From NCBI RefSeq assembly GCF_020921035.1, contig NC_063150.1, positions 6,510,001 through 6,574,000 on the forward strand: 64,000 bases of DNA, in the 5' to 3' direction. Positions 1 to 10,689 of this stretch are shown here, piece after piece. Numbering within the stretch: the stretch's first letter is position 1; every line of letters begins with the position of its first letter. A program made the position numbers and the translations under genes. The DNA comes from Rhodamnia argentea. Taxonomy: Eukaryota > Streptophyta > Magnoliopsida > Myrtales > Myrtaceae. The notes under the pieces are model-generated. The model saw only the letters and a program-made list of their open reading frames with translations, did no database searches and was not told the DNA's origin.

Positions 1-143
1 TTCCCCTTGACAAACTGAGTACCAGGATCACTTTGCTTGGCATTAGAATTAACAATGTTTGCCGAGTGCTCCAATGAGCTTGCTGATGGTGCCACAATCA
101 AGTTAGAATGCATAACTCTCCTCCTTGTTTCTTTACTCTGCAT
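1..143 (-). CDS. Possible coding exon cut by the window start, unknown product
   Basis: Reading leftward from an ATG at 143 there is one open frame of 47 codons that runs off the window edge. It is rich in Ser, Asn and Ala and begins with a basic stretch (KETRRR). The same place also looks like an intron acceptor: the ATG is followed by CAG, giving a TAATGCAG context, so this could be an internal exon rather than the gene start. A second open frame on the same strand (145-478, 111 residues, one predicted hydrophobic segment around residues 65-88) ends exactly where this one begins. It may be intron or a separate small membrane protein. I do not recognise either family. The left neighbour sequence is needed to decide. 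Confidence 0.3.
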   Translation of the reverse strand, partial: MQSKETRRRVMHSNLIVAPSASSLEHSANIVNSNAKQSDPGTQFVKG

Positions 144-478
144 TATGGAAAAACGGTATTAAAGGGTGGCAATTGCGGACTCATAAGAATGTCACATTTG
201 GTGTCTTCAAACTCAGGCCTTAGGCTCGCCAAGAGGTAAAAAAGGAAACAAGCAATCAGAAAAAGGAAGATAACCAGAAAAAAGGAAGGCACCCCAGAAT
301 TATAGGGATACAGCATTAACAAATCTCCTTTCTTAAGATAGGAGAGAAAATCACGCCAACTATTCTTGTAAAGGATTTGCTTGTGAGTTAATTCGGGCTC
401 AACTTCCATGTTTGGATCATCAAGCTTGTTTGTGGTAAAATATTTTGCTATGATCCCCGAGTCCTCCACGTAGGTCAC

Positions 479-1060
479 ATGATCGAATCATGTACCATTT
501 TAAGAATCCGCTACGTCCTAAATATCCTTTTATGTGAATAGAACAATTGATAATAGAAGAGCATAAATGAAAAGTACGAAAGTTCTATATACTATCCATC
601 CGAGTCAATCTCCAAAATCTTCATTATACAGTTGGACTGCTCGGTAAGGGAAAATGAAAATCTCTCCTAATCCTTTCATTTCCTTTCTCTTGATCCATCT
701 GGACAAGTGATTACTTTCTTCCCTCCCTAATCACTCCCTACAAGCCCATGGAAAATCTCCAGTACTTTCCAAATTCGCTTAGGATATATTTTGACATACT
801 CCAATTATTATGATAGATCAAATTTTCAGCCATTCATCTTCTTCTTTGACCCACTAATTTTTCCTTTCACTCTCATCACAGGCAATGCTTCTACCTTTTT
901 GTTAGTACCAATTGATAACAATGATTAATAGAGAGATCATTTGGTTACCCTTCTTCATCGTCATGGCATAGTGTTAAATAAATCAATCTGAGAGATCGAA
1001 AACTTCAAAGGAATTTTTTAATTCAATTGTTATGGAAATGGAATTTTCTAGTCCAAACAG
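479..1060. other. Intergenic, AT-rich, nothing recognised
   Basis: No convincing coding frame, RNA gene or repeat boundary is seen. The sequence is AT-rich and of ordinary complexity. Confidence 0.5.
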
Positions 1061-1065
1061 AATCA

Positions 1066-1500
1066 TGTTTCCTGCGCAGCTTAGGTGGAAGGCGAAGAAG
1101 GCCTCCTTTCGCCGGGGGCCCGAGGGGAGGGGGGGAGCCATTGGTGAGATACCACACTAGAAGAGCTAGATTTCTAAACTTGTGTCAGGACCTATAACGT
1201 TCCCGTTTTTATTTTCCTTCTTCTCGAATCCAAGGGGGACTTATCATATTTAGAATCTTCTATTTCTACTAATATTTCACGTGTTTCTATTTATGGTTCC
1301 TATGGAGCTACATTGCAATAAATCTTCTTTTTTATGCAGCATTGCTTCTATGATCTTAGGAGCACTGGCCGCCATGGCCCAAACGAAAGTCAAAAGACCT
1401 CCATCTCATCTATTTGCAGTTTCATGCGTTGGCCCTTTGGCTAAGTCACACAATTCAACTAATGAAAGAGCTAATCTTTCATTAGTTTTACAGGGAGCTT
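1066..1500 (+). pseudogene. Chimeric mitochondrial insertion (NUMT): rrn26 fragment joined to nad2 fragment
   Basis: About 1066-1193 matches a conserved stretch of plant mitochondrial 26S rRNA (TTAGGTGGAAGGCGAAGAAG, then the GGTGAGATACCAC loop and TTGTGTCAGGACC). At about 1240-1400 the sequence switches to NADH dehydrogenase subunit 2: the frame from 1281 contains CSIASMILGALAAMAQTKVK. Just upstream, in another frame, is the preceding nad2 segment (ISRVSIYGSYGATLQ). Ser codons remain where the edited plant mRNA encodes Phe, so the source was mitochondrial DNA, not cDNA. A frameshift and an in-frame stop (CAA to TAA) show it is dead. The tail to 1500 is probably also organellar but I could not assign it. 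Confidence 0.8.
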
Positions 1501-1737
1501 AACCAAAAAGAGAAGAGAAAAAAGCACCCATCAGTTACATTATAAGTTGATTAATAACATTCCTCTAAACTCATTAACTTTGCCAGAATCCAAATTCAAA
1601 GCAACATTATGAAGGACTCGAAACCCTCAAGCCCTAATCTGCAAAAAGAAAAGGCCCAAGGCAGGTTCTGGCTTGATTCGGGTTGGCCCAACCATCAATA
1701 CTTTGCCATGTAATGCATGAAAATGCAATCTCGATCT

Positions 1738-2342
1738 CACTTTTGAGGGCGAAATTACCAAAAAAAAAAAAAATCCTAAATTTGCTGTAATTGTGCTAAT
1801 TCGGTCCTAAACTTTTATTTTTACCGATTCAATCCTAAACCTTTTATAATTGTGTCATTTCGGTCCATTCAACGAGTTTTGACCCGTTGAAGCTAACGTG
1901 GACGCCCGTCGGCCGACGACATAATATTATAATAATTATTTATTTTCTTTTTCTTTTCGTTTTCTTCTTCCTTTTCCCTCTTGTACATCTAGCCGGTTGC
2001 AAAATCTCGGTGACGGACTAGAGACGATCGCTAGTGAGGCCGAGCCTCACTGGATCGCCGACCTCACTCGACCATGGCGAGGATCGACCTTGCTGTCGCC
2101 TACTTCGGCGACCCGTTGGAGGTAGAAGAGGGCATGGGAAGGGGAAAAAAAAAGGAAATTTTCAAAAATATATTTAAAAAATGTTGAAATATTGTGTTGC
2201 CAATCGGCTAAAATTCGTCGGATTGACTGAAATGCCATGATTGCAAAAGGTTTATGAATGAATCGGCAAACAAAAGTTTAGGACTGAATTGACGCAATTA
2301 TAATAGATTAAAACTTTTTTGGTAATTTTCTCCACTTTTGAG
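1738..2342. mobile_element. Mutator-like MITE with direct-repeat flanks
   Basis: Terminal inverted repeats start GGCGAAATTACC at 1748 and end as the complement of GGAGAAAATTACC at 2332, leaving an element of about 585 bp. It is flanked by an identical direct repeat CACTTTTGAG at 1738-1747 and 2333-2342, consistent with a 9-10 bp target-site duplication. Inside the termini lie the family's repeated motifs of the type CCTAAACTTTT and GTCCTAAAC on the left and their complements on the right. No transposase is encoded, so it is non-autonomous. Confidence 0.75.
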
Positions 2343-2544
2343 AGGACTGAGAGCTAAGTTTGTGGGGATTGGGTTGGATGCAATGAGGAACGTACGGATA
2401 ATAATGCAATTCGTTTGTTGTGTGAGGGTGAAAATGGATGGCACGTGGAATATGTACGATCCAACATAGCTGAGGAACACTTTGATGGAGACTGGCATTG
2501 GACGTCATTCTTGTTTTCTCTTCGGTTCTTTTTTTTTACTGGAA

Positions 2545-2640
2545 AATATTTTCTATTGACCACTCATTTTTCGCCCCCAAACAACATAAATTGGAGAAAA
2601 TATTTTCTGAAAAAATATTTTCCGTGAAATAAACGGAGCC
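2545..2640. mobile_element. Fragment of a second TIR family (gttygtttcgcgaaaa type)
   Basis: The short stretch ends in AAATATTTTCCGTGAAATAAACGGAGCC, the terminal pattern also seen at 14073-14685 and 52346-52570. Only one arm is obvious, so this is a truncated or diverged copy. Confidence 0.4.
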
Positions 2641-5140
2641 TAAGTTTCAAGCTCGATGATCTGCCTCTTCCATGTTAGATCGCAGCATGGTTAATCTCTA
2701 GTGTTGGAACTAGTAACAAAGTTATTATAAGTCCAAGTCATGTCTGCCAAACCTGGTGATTACTAACGGGTTAGTGAATTTTCTTCGCTGTCTCTTCTTT
2801 AGTAACTGAGGAGTTTGTATAACAGGGAACTAACTCGCGCGTGACCACAATTTTTAGCTGATGCTTAGATAGAGATAGGAGGGAGTGATGAAGGTGTGGA
2901 AAGTGATCAAGAAGCTGTCGTGGGTTGTATGAATTGAGAGAGAATGAGCAGAGTTTGTCAGATAACGCGGCGGAAGAGAAAGAGGACAAAAGAGAGAGTT
3001 GTTTTGATTCATGTATGAATTGGTGAGCAACACGGTTGCTCGCGGGCCTGATAGAACCTGCTGGGTCTTTGTTGGGTTTAGTTTGGTTCCTTTCTGCTTA
3101 AGAGCCACAGTAGAGTCATTTATTTACCTTAATCAAGAAAATAGCGCTCGGTGGTTCAGTTAGGGAGGCGCAAAAAGGGCCAAAATACCCATGCTTTGTC
3201 ATTGAAATTACCCCAAGCACGAACCTCGCTCTCCCCTCGTCTGCCCGCGGACCGCGCGCTCCTGCGCCGCCACTCAAACCATCCCGCCAATTTGCCTCCG
3301 CCCACGGTTGTTTCCCTTCTTGCCCGGATGGTCGCCCTCCCCTTATGTCTATGCCTCCCTGTCCGCGAAAACAATTGGCCGGGACCACGGAGGAAGGGGA
3401 AGGGCAGGGGAAGGGGAAATGGCAGATTGGTAAAATCAAGAAAATGTGAGAAGGAAAGAAATGAAAGAAAGAGTGCGATCCCATTAGGTTGTCCGAATTG
3501 CGATGTGTTGATGTATCGAGGGGTGACTTTAGGATATACAGTTATTCCATAATCGTAAGGCCCGATCTTTTCTCTATAAAGATTTTTGCATATAACATGT
3601 TTGGCGTAGGAACTGAAGTCACTTATTCAAACCCTAAACAATTACGAGCAAGCTGCTCTAGGTCAAAGGCGCAAGTTCAAGGATTAGATTAAACTGATTC
3701 ATGAGACTTATCGGGAACTTTCCCTATGTGCTCCTAGATTTAAAAAGAACAAAGTTTCAGAGAATTTCAAGCTCATGAACTGAATGTCATGTGGTTGAAT
3801 CTCTCCAACGGCGTGCAAACTGTTCATAAAACTTGCATGATGTTTCACAACCTCTAGATAGTAACACATCTACGAATGTATCCTTGTCTTACCAAATATA
3901 ACAACATCAACAACAATAATATTGAGGGTCAAGAGATCAAGGGGCGACGAATCTACGGGTTCCTCCTTTTAGGTCCACCATTGGTCCCGCACAACGCAAT
4001 GTATTATGCGTGGAAGGAAGGTCAATCATCGATCGATCAATCGATCGTGCGAGAGGATTCGTTGTGCGTTGGATTCTTGCTTAGATGCTTCTAAACTGTG
4101 TAAGGAGGTTTTACCAATTTGATAGGATCTTTCCTTTTTCTGACTAACTTAAGTTCAAGTCAAAACCAAAGTAATTTAAAATCAAGCTAACCTTCATGCA
4201 ATTGAAAACCGAAAAAAATTACCAAAACAGTCCTATTTTCTTTTTCTTTTGTCAATCAAGTCTGAAACCTTTTGCATTTATGTCAATTCAATCCATTTGG
4301 CTGGTCGGCACAAATGTGGTGCTACCGGCTCTAACGTGGCCAATCTTTAATAATATCTCAATAGAATTTTAAATTCCTAATATTTTTTTGAATTTTTTTT
4401 ATCTTTTTTTTGTTCTTCATTCTTTTTTTTTTTGTGGATGGCGAATTGTGTTGCGAGGGTCGCCAGAGCTCGCTAGCCATTGGGCGAGGGCTTTGCGGCC
4501 CCCGACCAACCTCACTAGGCCTCATCCGGATCTAAGGCGAGGGTAACCTCGTCCACGCTTCGTGAGAATTTTGTGAGGTGCGGCTGTAGGCAAGGCTATC
4601 CTTGTCGGCCATGGCCTCGCCGGCCTCAGCAGAGGCCACCTTCATCGGGTCGGCAAGGCCATAGCGAGGCTTCCCTCATCGGCGGCCGCCATGGTCTCGC
4701 GCACCTTGGGAGAGACCGGTTGGGGGTTGGGAAGCGCTCGCCGAAGCTTGCCTGCCATAGTGGTAGTAGGAAATAAAAACAAAAGAAAGAAAAAAAAAGG
4801 ATAAAATAAAATTTTAATATTAAAAAAATATCCACGTTAGCGTCGGTTGGCAAAATGAACTGAATTGACATAAATGCAAAAGGCTTAGGACTCAACCGAC
4901 AAAAAAAGTTTAGGACTGGTACAATTCCAATAGATTTAGGACTTTTTTTGGTAATTTTCCTTTCAAAACTGCGATACCACCCAGTACAAAGATAAAACAT
5001 GACAAAATCAACATACCCAAAATCAGCAGGCCAATACACGAAAGCCAGCCAATTTATTATGCCCACTATATATTATGCACAAGAAAATGACCTAGTTCAC
5101 TCTGAGGGACGCAAAAAATTCATGCACATAGTAACCTAAC
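2641..5140. repeat. Segmental duplication, copy A (gene-less partner of 5985-8235)
   Basis: This block aligns co-linearly and in direct orientation with 5985-8235. Matched landmarks include the TTAGATCGCAGCATGGTTAAT region, the TTTTCTTCGCT(G/C)TCTCTTCTT region, AATCAAGAAAATAGCG, CAAGGGGCGACGA and CACGAAAGCCAGCCAAT. Two structural differences stand out. The 720 bp that hold the DUF761 coding sequence in the other copy are missing here (junction near 2855). A 751 bp MITE is inserted at 4212. About 30 bp around the TATA box are also absent, so no functional gene remains. Short open frames at 3116-3552 have no recognisable product. Confidence 0.8.
4203..4971. mobile_element. Mutator-like MITE inside duplication copy A, with a paralogous empty site
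   Basis: The element spans about 4212-4962. Its ends are AAAAAAATTACCAAAA and the complement of AAGGAAAATTACCAAAA. Flanking sequences TGAAAACCG (4203-4211) and TCAAAACTG (4963-4971) match at 7 of 9 positions. The undisturbed partner copy has a single GAAAACCGCGG at 8076-8086, which is the unfilled site. The core (4440-4750) is GC-rich with repeated gcgaggc/ctcgcc words and has no protein homology I can name. A 9 bp duplication is typical of Mutator-like elements. Confidence 0.8.
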
Positions 5141-5984
5141 CAAAAAACGAAATGTTATTACCATCAGATATGGATTACCATTAGATTGCATGATTCTTCT
5201 TTGGTCTTTGTCACGACTTTACTATAGATGAATCACCGAGCCAGACACAAATGGTTACTCGTTAATGAGATGGCACCGTTGCCTAGCATGGAAACTCATA
5301 TCAATCCTAGCTTGGGGTTTTAATTAAGCATATTTAAACAGGCGATTCAATTCGTCTAGAAGTAGGCACTAATCTATTATGAGCCGATTAGACATCCAAG
5401 TAAAATGTGAGGTGAACATTTCACTTCTGCGAATCGGAGATTTTATGGATACGGGGACTTGGTTATGTTAGATTAATCTAACGCTTTTTCGCTATCTTTT
5501 CTCTTTATTTCAAAAATATTTTATAAGCAGCCTGGTTTGATTTTTATCTCAAGCCACTAGCATGCGAGATGTGATCATGTAAGTGCACAAATAATTAATT
5601 TAGCACTCAATAATTAAAGCTATAAACAAATTGTTGGAAAAGAACCTCCTCCCATTACACACATCAAATGGAAGCTTTATCATCACTCCATGCACCAAGT
5701 GTTATGCAAAATATTAACTAATTATCAAACAATGCATGCATGCCCTAAACATGATTTCTAAATGTCTATTCATTCTTTATTTTTGGGGTTTTCTTTTTAT
5801 TAGCACGGATACAATTGAATCTAAATTCTGTGAATATACGAATTTTAATTTAACATGCATGAAATTTTACAACTAATCCTATTCCTAATGCATGACCTAA
5901 GTGACCAATTACACATCACATGCAACTTGATCTTTGTTTGTATTTCTCTTTACAAAATTCGTAAACAAGAAATTATGCTACACC
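5141..5984. other. Intergenic, nothing recognised
   Basis: AT-rich spacer between the two duplication copies. No open frame or repeat boundary that I can support. Confidence 0.5.
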
Positions 5985-6331
5985 CATGTTGGGTCGCAGC
6001 ATGATTAATTTCAACCGTTGGAACAGAAACGGAGTTACTAATGTCCAATTCATGCCTGCAAAATCAGAATACTGTTTAGTTCTCTGACAGAATGTGCCAA
6101 TGACTTGGTAAGATTTTCTTCGCTCTCTCTTCTTCCCAACTTACGAGCTGTACATCAGTGTGTGACTGCAATTTTTAACTCCAAAACAAAAGCACTGAAG
6201 CAAGAACCAATGGAACCCTGGATATCTCGTGCTGTAGACAATAGTGCCGCGGCTCTGTGTCGCAGAACAAACTCATGGGCGAAAATTTGGAATATGGTAC
6301 TAAAGTTCTTCGGCGCCGGAGGATTATCTAT

Positions 6332-6880
6332 TTAACTCGCGCTCCGGTTCAGCATCTCATTGTGCTGGAGGTACGACATCTGCCTCTGCAACCTGATTTG
6401 CTCGTAGAATTTGGCTATAAACTCTTCTGCTCTGGAGTCGATCTCCCGCTCTTCCTCCTCGCGTTCGATCCTCCCGTAGTCTCTGTCGTCGTAAGAGCAC
6501 TCTTCCTCATCTCCGTTTTCGAGGGAGAAGCTCTTTCTAGTGCTGTCATATCCATGACAAACCCTATTGCCGTCCTCGTCGTCGAACTCCATATCGAAGT
6601 CGACTGTAGGGTTGATGCACGGGAGCATGAACCGCATCGACCCAGGGCGGTGCATCTTCACGTGGACAACTGGCGTCTTCTCGAATGAGAGCTCCCGTTC
6701 ACGGTGCCAGGTGTGGCTGCTGCGAGGGGTTGCCGTATGGCCAATGGTCTTGAGGAACTTGGGCGCGAGAAGGCGGAGCTGCAGGTGCTTGAACGCCCCG
6801 CCTCGCCTCGCCCAGAGCAACGCGAGGTGCAGGAGGTTCCACGCCCGGCGAGAGACGCTGGACTCTTTTGCCTTGGGCAT
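6332..6880 (-). CDS. DUF761 domain protein (cotton-fibre-expressed type), 182 aa
   Basis: Single-exon gene for a 182-residue protein. The N-terminal part (1-55) is basic and Leu/Ala/Arg-rich. The middle (about 90-150) is acidic with Asp/Glu runs. The C-terminus carries the DUF761 signature around residues 148-168 (RAEEFIAKFYEQIRLQRQ). Proteins with this short C-terminal motif are plant-specific, often stress- or development-responsive; their biochemical role is unknown. The start chosen is the first ATG after a TATA box at 7005-7011 on the same strand. The leader would be about 100 nt. A second family member lies at 15739-16293 (+). The locus is duplicated at 2641-5140, where the coding sequence has been lost, so this is the only working copy of the pair. 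Confidence 0.85.
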   Translation of the reverse strand: MPKAKESSVSRRAWNLLHLALLWARRGGAFKHLQLRLLAPKFLKTIGHTATPRSSHTWHRERELSFEKTPVVHVKMHRPGSMRFMLPCINPTVDFDMEFDDEDGNRVCHGYDSTRKSFSLENGDEEECSYDDRDYGRIEREEEEREIDSRAEEFIAKFYEQIRLQRQMSYLQHNEMLNRSAS

Positions 6881-7004
6881 TTTCCGGGGTTTCCCTCTGT
6901 TGATACTTAGATAGAGATATGAGTGAGGTGATGAAGGTGTGCAAAGTGATCAAAAAGCTGTTGTGGGTTGTATGATCTGAGAAGATGAGCAGAGTTCAGA
7001 GAGT

Positions 7005-7011
7005 TTATATA
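7005..7011 (-). promoter_or_regulatory. TATA box of the DUF761 gene
   Basis: Minus-strand TATATAA about 125 bp upstream of the start codon. The equivalent segment is deleted in duplication copy A (near 2950-2960). Confidence 0.65.
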
Positions 7012-8235
7012 CTGGATGGGAAACTTTGTACGATAACGCGGCGTTAGAGAGAGAGAGAGAGAGAGTTGTTTGATGTGTGAACTGGTGAGCAACATGGTTG
7101 TACGCGGACTTGATAGATCTGCTGGATCTTTCGTTGTGTTTAGTTTAGTTCCTTTCTGCTTAAAAGCCGCAATAGAGTCATTTTATTTATGTTAATCAAG
7201 AAAATAGCGTTTAGTGATTCAGTTAGGAGGCGCAAAGAGACCAAAAAATCCCTGCTTTGTCAAGGAACTTAACCCAAGCCCCTCGCTTAGTCATAAACCG
7301 CCAACGTTCAAAAACTGCATGAAAATTGCTCTGGATCGGGGCTATATGCATAGGCCGAATCTTGGATTGAAACCAATTCACTGGACTTGTCGGGAGTGCT
7401 CGATGGACTTTTGAGTAAACGAGCCATAGCACTGATGTTCCTAGATTATTAGAAGAAAAAGGTTTCAGTTAATTTCCGGCTAATGAGCGAAAGGACATAT
7501 TTTCGAAGGAAAATGCTTTCTTGACTGATCTTGTCGAGACGGTACAACACACCAACATCGCGTGATATGAGTAAAGCACTCATTGATTAGGAGATCGCGT
7601 GATCAGAAATAACCGACAGTACCGATTGATGGGGCTTATACAGCGTTCCGTGTTCCTTGGATCGTCGGACTTCTGCTCTAGCATCCTTGTGTTGCCAAAA
7701 GTATGTAGTAGTAATCTAGGGCATCAATTGGACCAAAAAAAAAAAAAAAAATCTAGGGCATCAATCGACCAAGGGGCGACGACTTCGACCGATTCCTTCG
7801 TTTGGGTCGACCTCTGGTTCCGGGCGACAGAACAAAAGTTGAGGAATTCACCTAAAGTAAACGCTTGCTAGTTGTCAAAATACTCTTTTTTGATAGGGCG
7901 ATTAGGAATTATTTTAAGCGAGAGGGTGGCTTGGCTGTGCGTTTGGATTGTTGCATGGATTCTTCTAAACCGTGTGAGGAGTTTCACCTATTGGTAGGAT
8001 GTTTCCTTTTGCTTGCTTATTTAACTTGAAGTCAAAAACCTAAGTACCTAAAGCATAAGCTATCTTCATGCAGCTGAAAACCGCGGTGCCATCCAGCCCA
8101 AAGATGAAACGTGACAAAATTGACAACCCCAATAGTGGAGAAACACACGAAAGCCAGCCAATATGTTACGCACAGACAATGACTTTTAGTTCAATTCTGA
8201 GGGACCTCTATTTTTTTCATGCGCATTGTTTTGTG

Positions 8236-8949
8236 TCAGAGAAGTCTCAACTCCAAAAATGGGTGCGGTGTGAAACGGTTGATGTATCCAAACTAGCTCG
8301 TAATTCATTGATTTAAGCTTTTAAATTAATGTGGGTGTAATTGAATATGTTGACGGTCAAATCCACATTTACTCAAAAGCTTAAGCTAATAAGTTATAGG
8401 CTTACATGTATATATTAACTACTCTATACCACCTAGATTCTCCGATGTGAGATTTTTTTTTAACACAATTCACTCACACGTGCATCCAAATAGTTAGCTC
8501 ATAACTCACTAGCTTAAATTTTTGAGTGAATTTGAATCCAATTTGATATGTTGACAGACTCGGACTTTGACTCCCTCTTAGTGATCTTCCCGGATGAAGG
8601 TATTGGATTTCTGCTGCGCCTTCCCAGCAGGCCCAACACACATAGTAACCATCCAAAAAAAAAAAAAAATCCATGCACATGGAATGAGAATGTCCCCATA
8701 TGTACCTCAATGCCTCCGCTAGAAGGAGTAGAAAGATCAATGTTTAAGACAATAGCGCATTCGCATATGCACCTTCACGTAATTTTCTGTAAACTTTACA
8801 TTTTGAAAACCGAAATGATATTGGTTTTACTCTAACACTACATGCAATCATGTTCGAAAAAAGAATTTTCTGACGCCAATTTGCTAGCTGTTCGTCGCCC
8901 TTAAATCGTTAACCTAATTCACACGTAAGAAGAAGATGCCTGACTTGTC
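8236..8949. other. Intergenic with a degenerate direct repeat
   Basis: Two related stretches at about 8290-8360 and 8495-8560 share TAGCTC(G/A)TAA, a TTTAAATTT-like block and AATATGTTGAC(G/A)G. No gene is seen. A poly(A) run at 8656-8670 lies between AT-rich segments. Confidence 0.4.
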
Positions 8950-9872
8950 AAGCTTTCATGCCAACCGATGACTTATTGGCCTTTGTTTGGATGTTTTGCA
9001 AGCCCGCCCGTAATATAGTTCAAGCTCAAGAATTGTTTCTTTCTCTCCCTTTAAAGATTTTCCTGTTTGCCTGATCTGTGTACGCCAGAAATGCTCCGGG
9101 AAATCGTCCAAAATGTCATCTAATATTACATTCTTGTCAATTTAGTCATACATCTTTTTATTTTTTGTCAATTGAGTCCTCCACATTTGCACATTTTACC
9201 AATTGAGTCCATTCGACCAATTTTGATCGGAAATAGGCGACGTTGACGTCGGCCGTCCTATGTGACATAGCTGGCACTAACACGGACAATTTTTAATATA
9301 TTTTTTGAAGTTCTTATTTTGTTGTTTTCTTTCTCCTTTTCTTTTTCTTTTCTTTCCATTTTTTTTCTTTTTCTGTTCAATGATTTGGTGGCACTGAATG
9401 AGGGCCGGCGACCTCTATTGCCCTCTTTGTGGTCCCTTGTCGATCGTAGCCCTCGCCCAAGGGCTGGCGGGGGTCATCGGCCTTTTGGTCCAAAGAGGGA
9501 AAAAAATAGAAGGAAAAGAAAAATAAAAAAATAAAAAAATATTACAAATTGTTTAACAAATGTCTACCTCAATGCTAGTCGTGCCACATAGGAAGACTAC
9601 CGTCAACGTCGGTGATTTTCGATCAAAATTGGTCGGATGAACTCAATTAGCAAAAAATGAAAAGATTTAGGACTAAGCTGGCAAGTATGTAATAAGTATA
9701 TGACATTTTAGACAATTTCCCGGAGAATTTCTGGTGTGCACAGATGAGGCAAACAAGGGACAAATCTTTAAGGGGACAGAAAGAAACACTTCTTGAGCTT
9801 GAACTTTATAGAGGCTGGCCTGCAAAACATCCAAACAAAATCCAATAAGGCATAGGTTGGCATGAAAGTTTG
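8950..9872. repeat. Long foldback (inverted repeat) built around a MITE
   Basis: The left arm (8950-9120) and the right arm (9711-9872) are reverse complements with scattered mismatches. Shared landmarks include TTTGTTTGGATGTTTTGCA, AGTTCAAGCTCAAGAA and GCTCCGGGAAAT on the left, with their complements on the right. Inside lie the inverted termini of the Mutator-like MITE family (about 9100-9330 against 9530-9720) and a GC-rich core with GGGCCGGCGACC-like words. A transcript across the block would form a very long hairpin. No open frame of note. Confidence 0.75.
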
Positions 9873-10259
9873 GCAAAATTGTTGATAAAAATATTGACAA
9901 AATTAAAAGGTTTAGGATTGAACTAGCAAAAGTATAATAAGTTTAGGACTTTTTGAATAATTTTCCCGAAATTTTCTTATTTGCACTCTTGGAGTAAGAT
10001 CCAAAATGCACCAATCCCATGCGTGGGAGTGCGCCCTTCTGAGGAAGTGGATCAATCAAAGTGCGTGCAAAGTAGCACGAAGTCCTGAACCATGATTGTA
10101 GAAAAATCAAAAAGCAAACCCTTCTTTTTATCACGTGAAGTGAAATTGAAGTAACAACAAAAACAACAGGGGAAATGGAACAAATAAAGATATCATGATT
10201 GGAAGTGATATTGCCAACCATTAAGATTCCGATAAAATTACACAAACATGGTCTCACGC
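9873..10259. other. Remnant MITE arm and unassigned sequence
   Basis: About 9890-9966 carries a single right-hand arm of the MITE family (AAAAGGTTTAGGATTGAACT, then TTTAGGACTTTTTGAATAATTTTCCC). The rest has no recognised feature. Confidence 0.4.
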
Positions 10260-10610
10260 AAAGTTTAATTCAATGGAGAGACTTAATAAGCACAATTCAA
10301 AGGAAATTAATACATACTTGAAAGTAATTACACAAATGTAAACCGAACTGAAGTTTGACTCGACTGAACAGCTTAGTAAGCACAATTCCTCTAAAAAGAT
10401 GACGAACCAAACGTATCCAAAACTATGTCGGAGTTTAACTCAACGACAAAGCCTAAATACGTCTCAATAATACCCCGGAGTATGATTTGACGAAGAGACT
10501 AAATAAATACAACTCAAAGGAAATCGATACATGAGAACTTGAAAGTAATTACACAAACATAAACCGAACTAGAGTTTGATTTGACGGGACGGCTTGCAAG
10601 CACAATATTG
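10260..10610. repeat. Direct repeat with a period of about 218 bp
   Basis: AATTCAAAGGAAATTAATAC at 10293 recurs as AACTCAAAGGAAATCGATAC at about 10511. Both are followed by ACTTGAAAGTAATTACACAAA and a GTAAACCGAACT-like block. A weaker intermediate unit (AACTCAACGACAAAGCC) sits between them. It looks like a short decayed satellite or the remnant of a longer repeat. Confidence 0.65.
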
Positions 10611-10689
10611 AATGTGAATCGAATAAAAAATCGTTTGAATTTTGATTTTATTTTTATTTTTTCTTTATTTCCGATTGCAGCAATAACGA

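Larger units (their letters stand above)
5985..8235. repeat. Segmental duplication, copy B (gene-bearing)
   Basis: Direct-orientation partner of 2641-5140, offset by about 3.3 kb. It keeps the TATA box and the whole DUF761 gene on the minus strand. The region right of the gene (7100-8235) is the promoter-side flank and holds no other supported gene. Confidence 0.8.

Noticed and set aside
143..478. 111-residue minus-strand open frame with a hydrophobic segment
   Set aside because: It ends exactly at a possible splice acceptor, has no family match I know and lies in AT-rich sequence. Kept only as a remark under the edge exon.
3116..3552. Overlapping open frames of 120-130 codons on both strands
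   Set aside because: They lie in the promoter-side flank of the dead duplication copy and are not conserved in the other copy, where the frame breaks.
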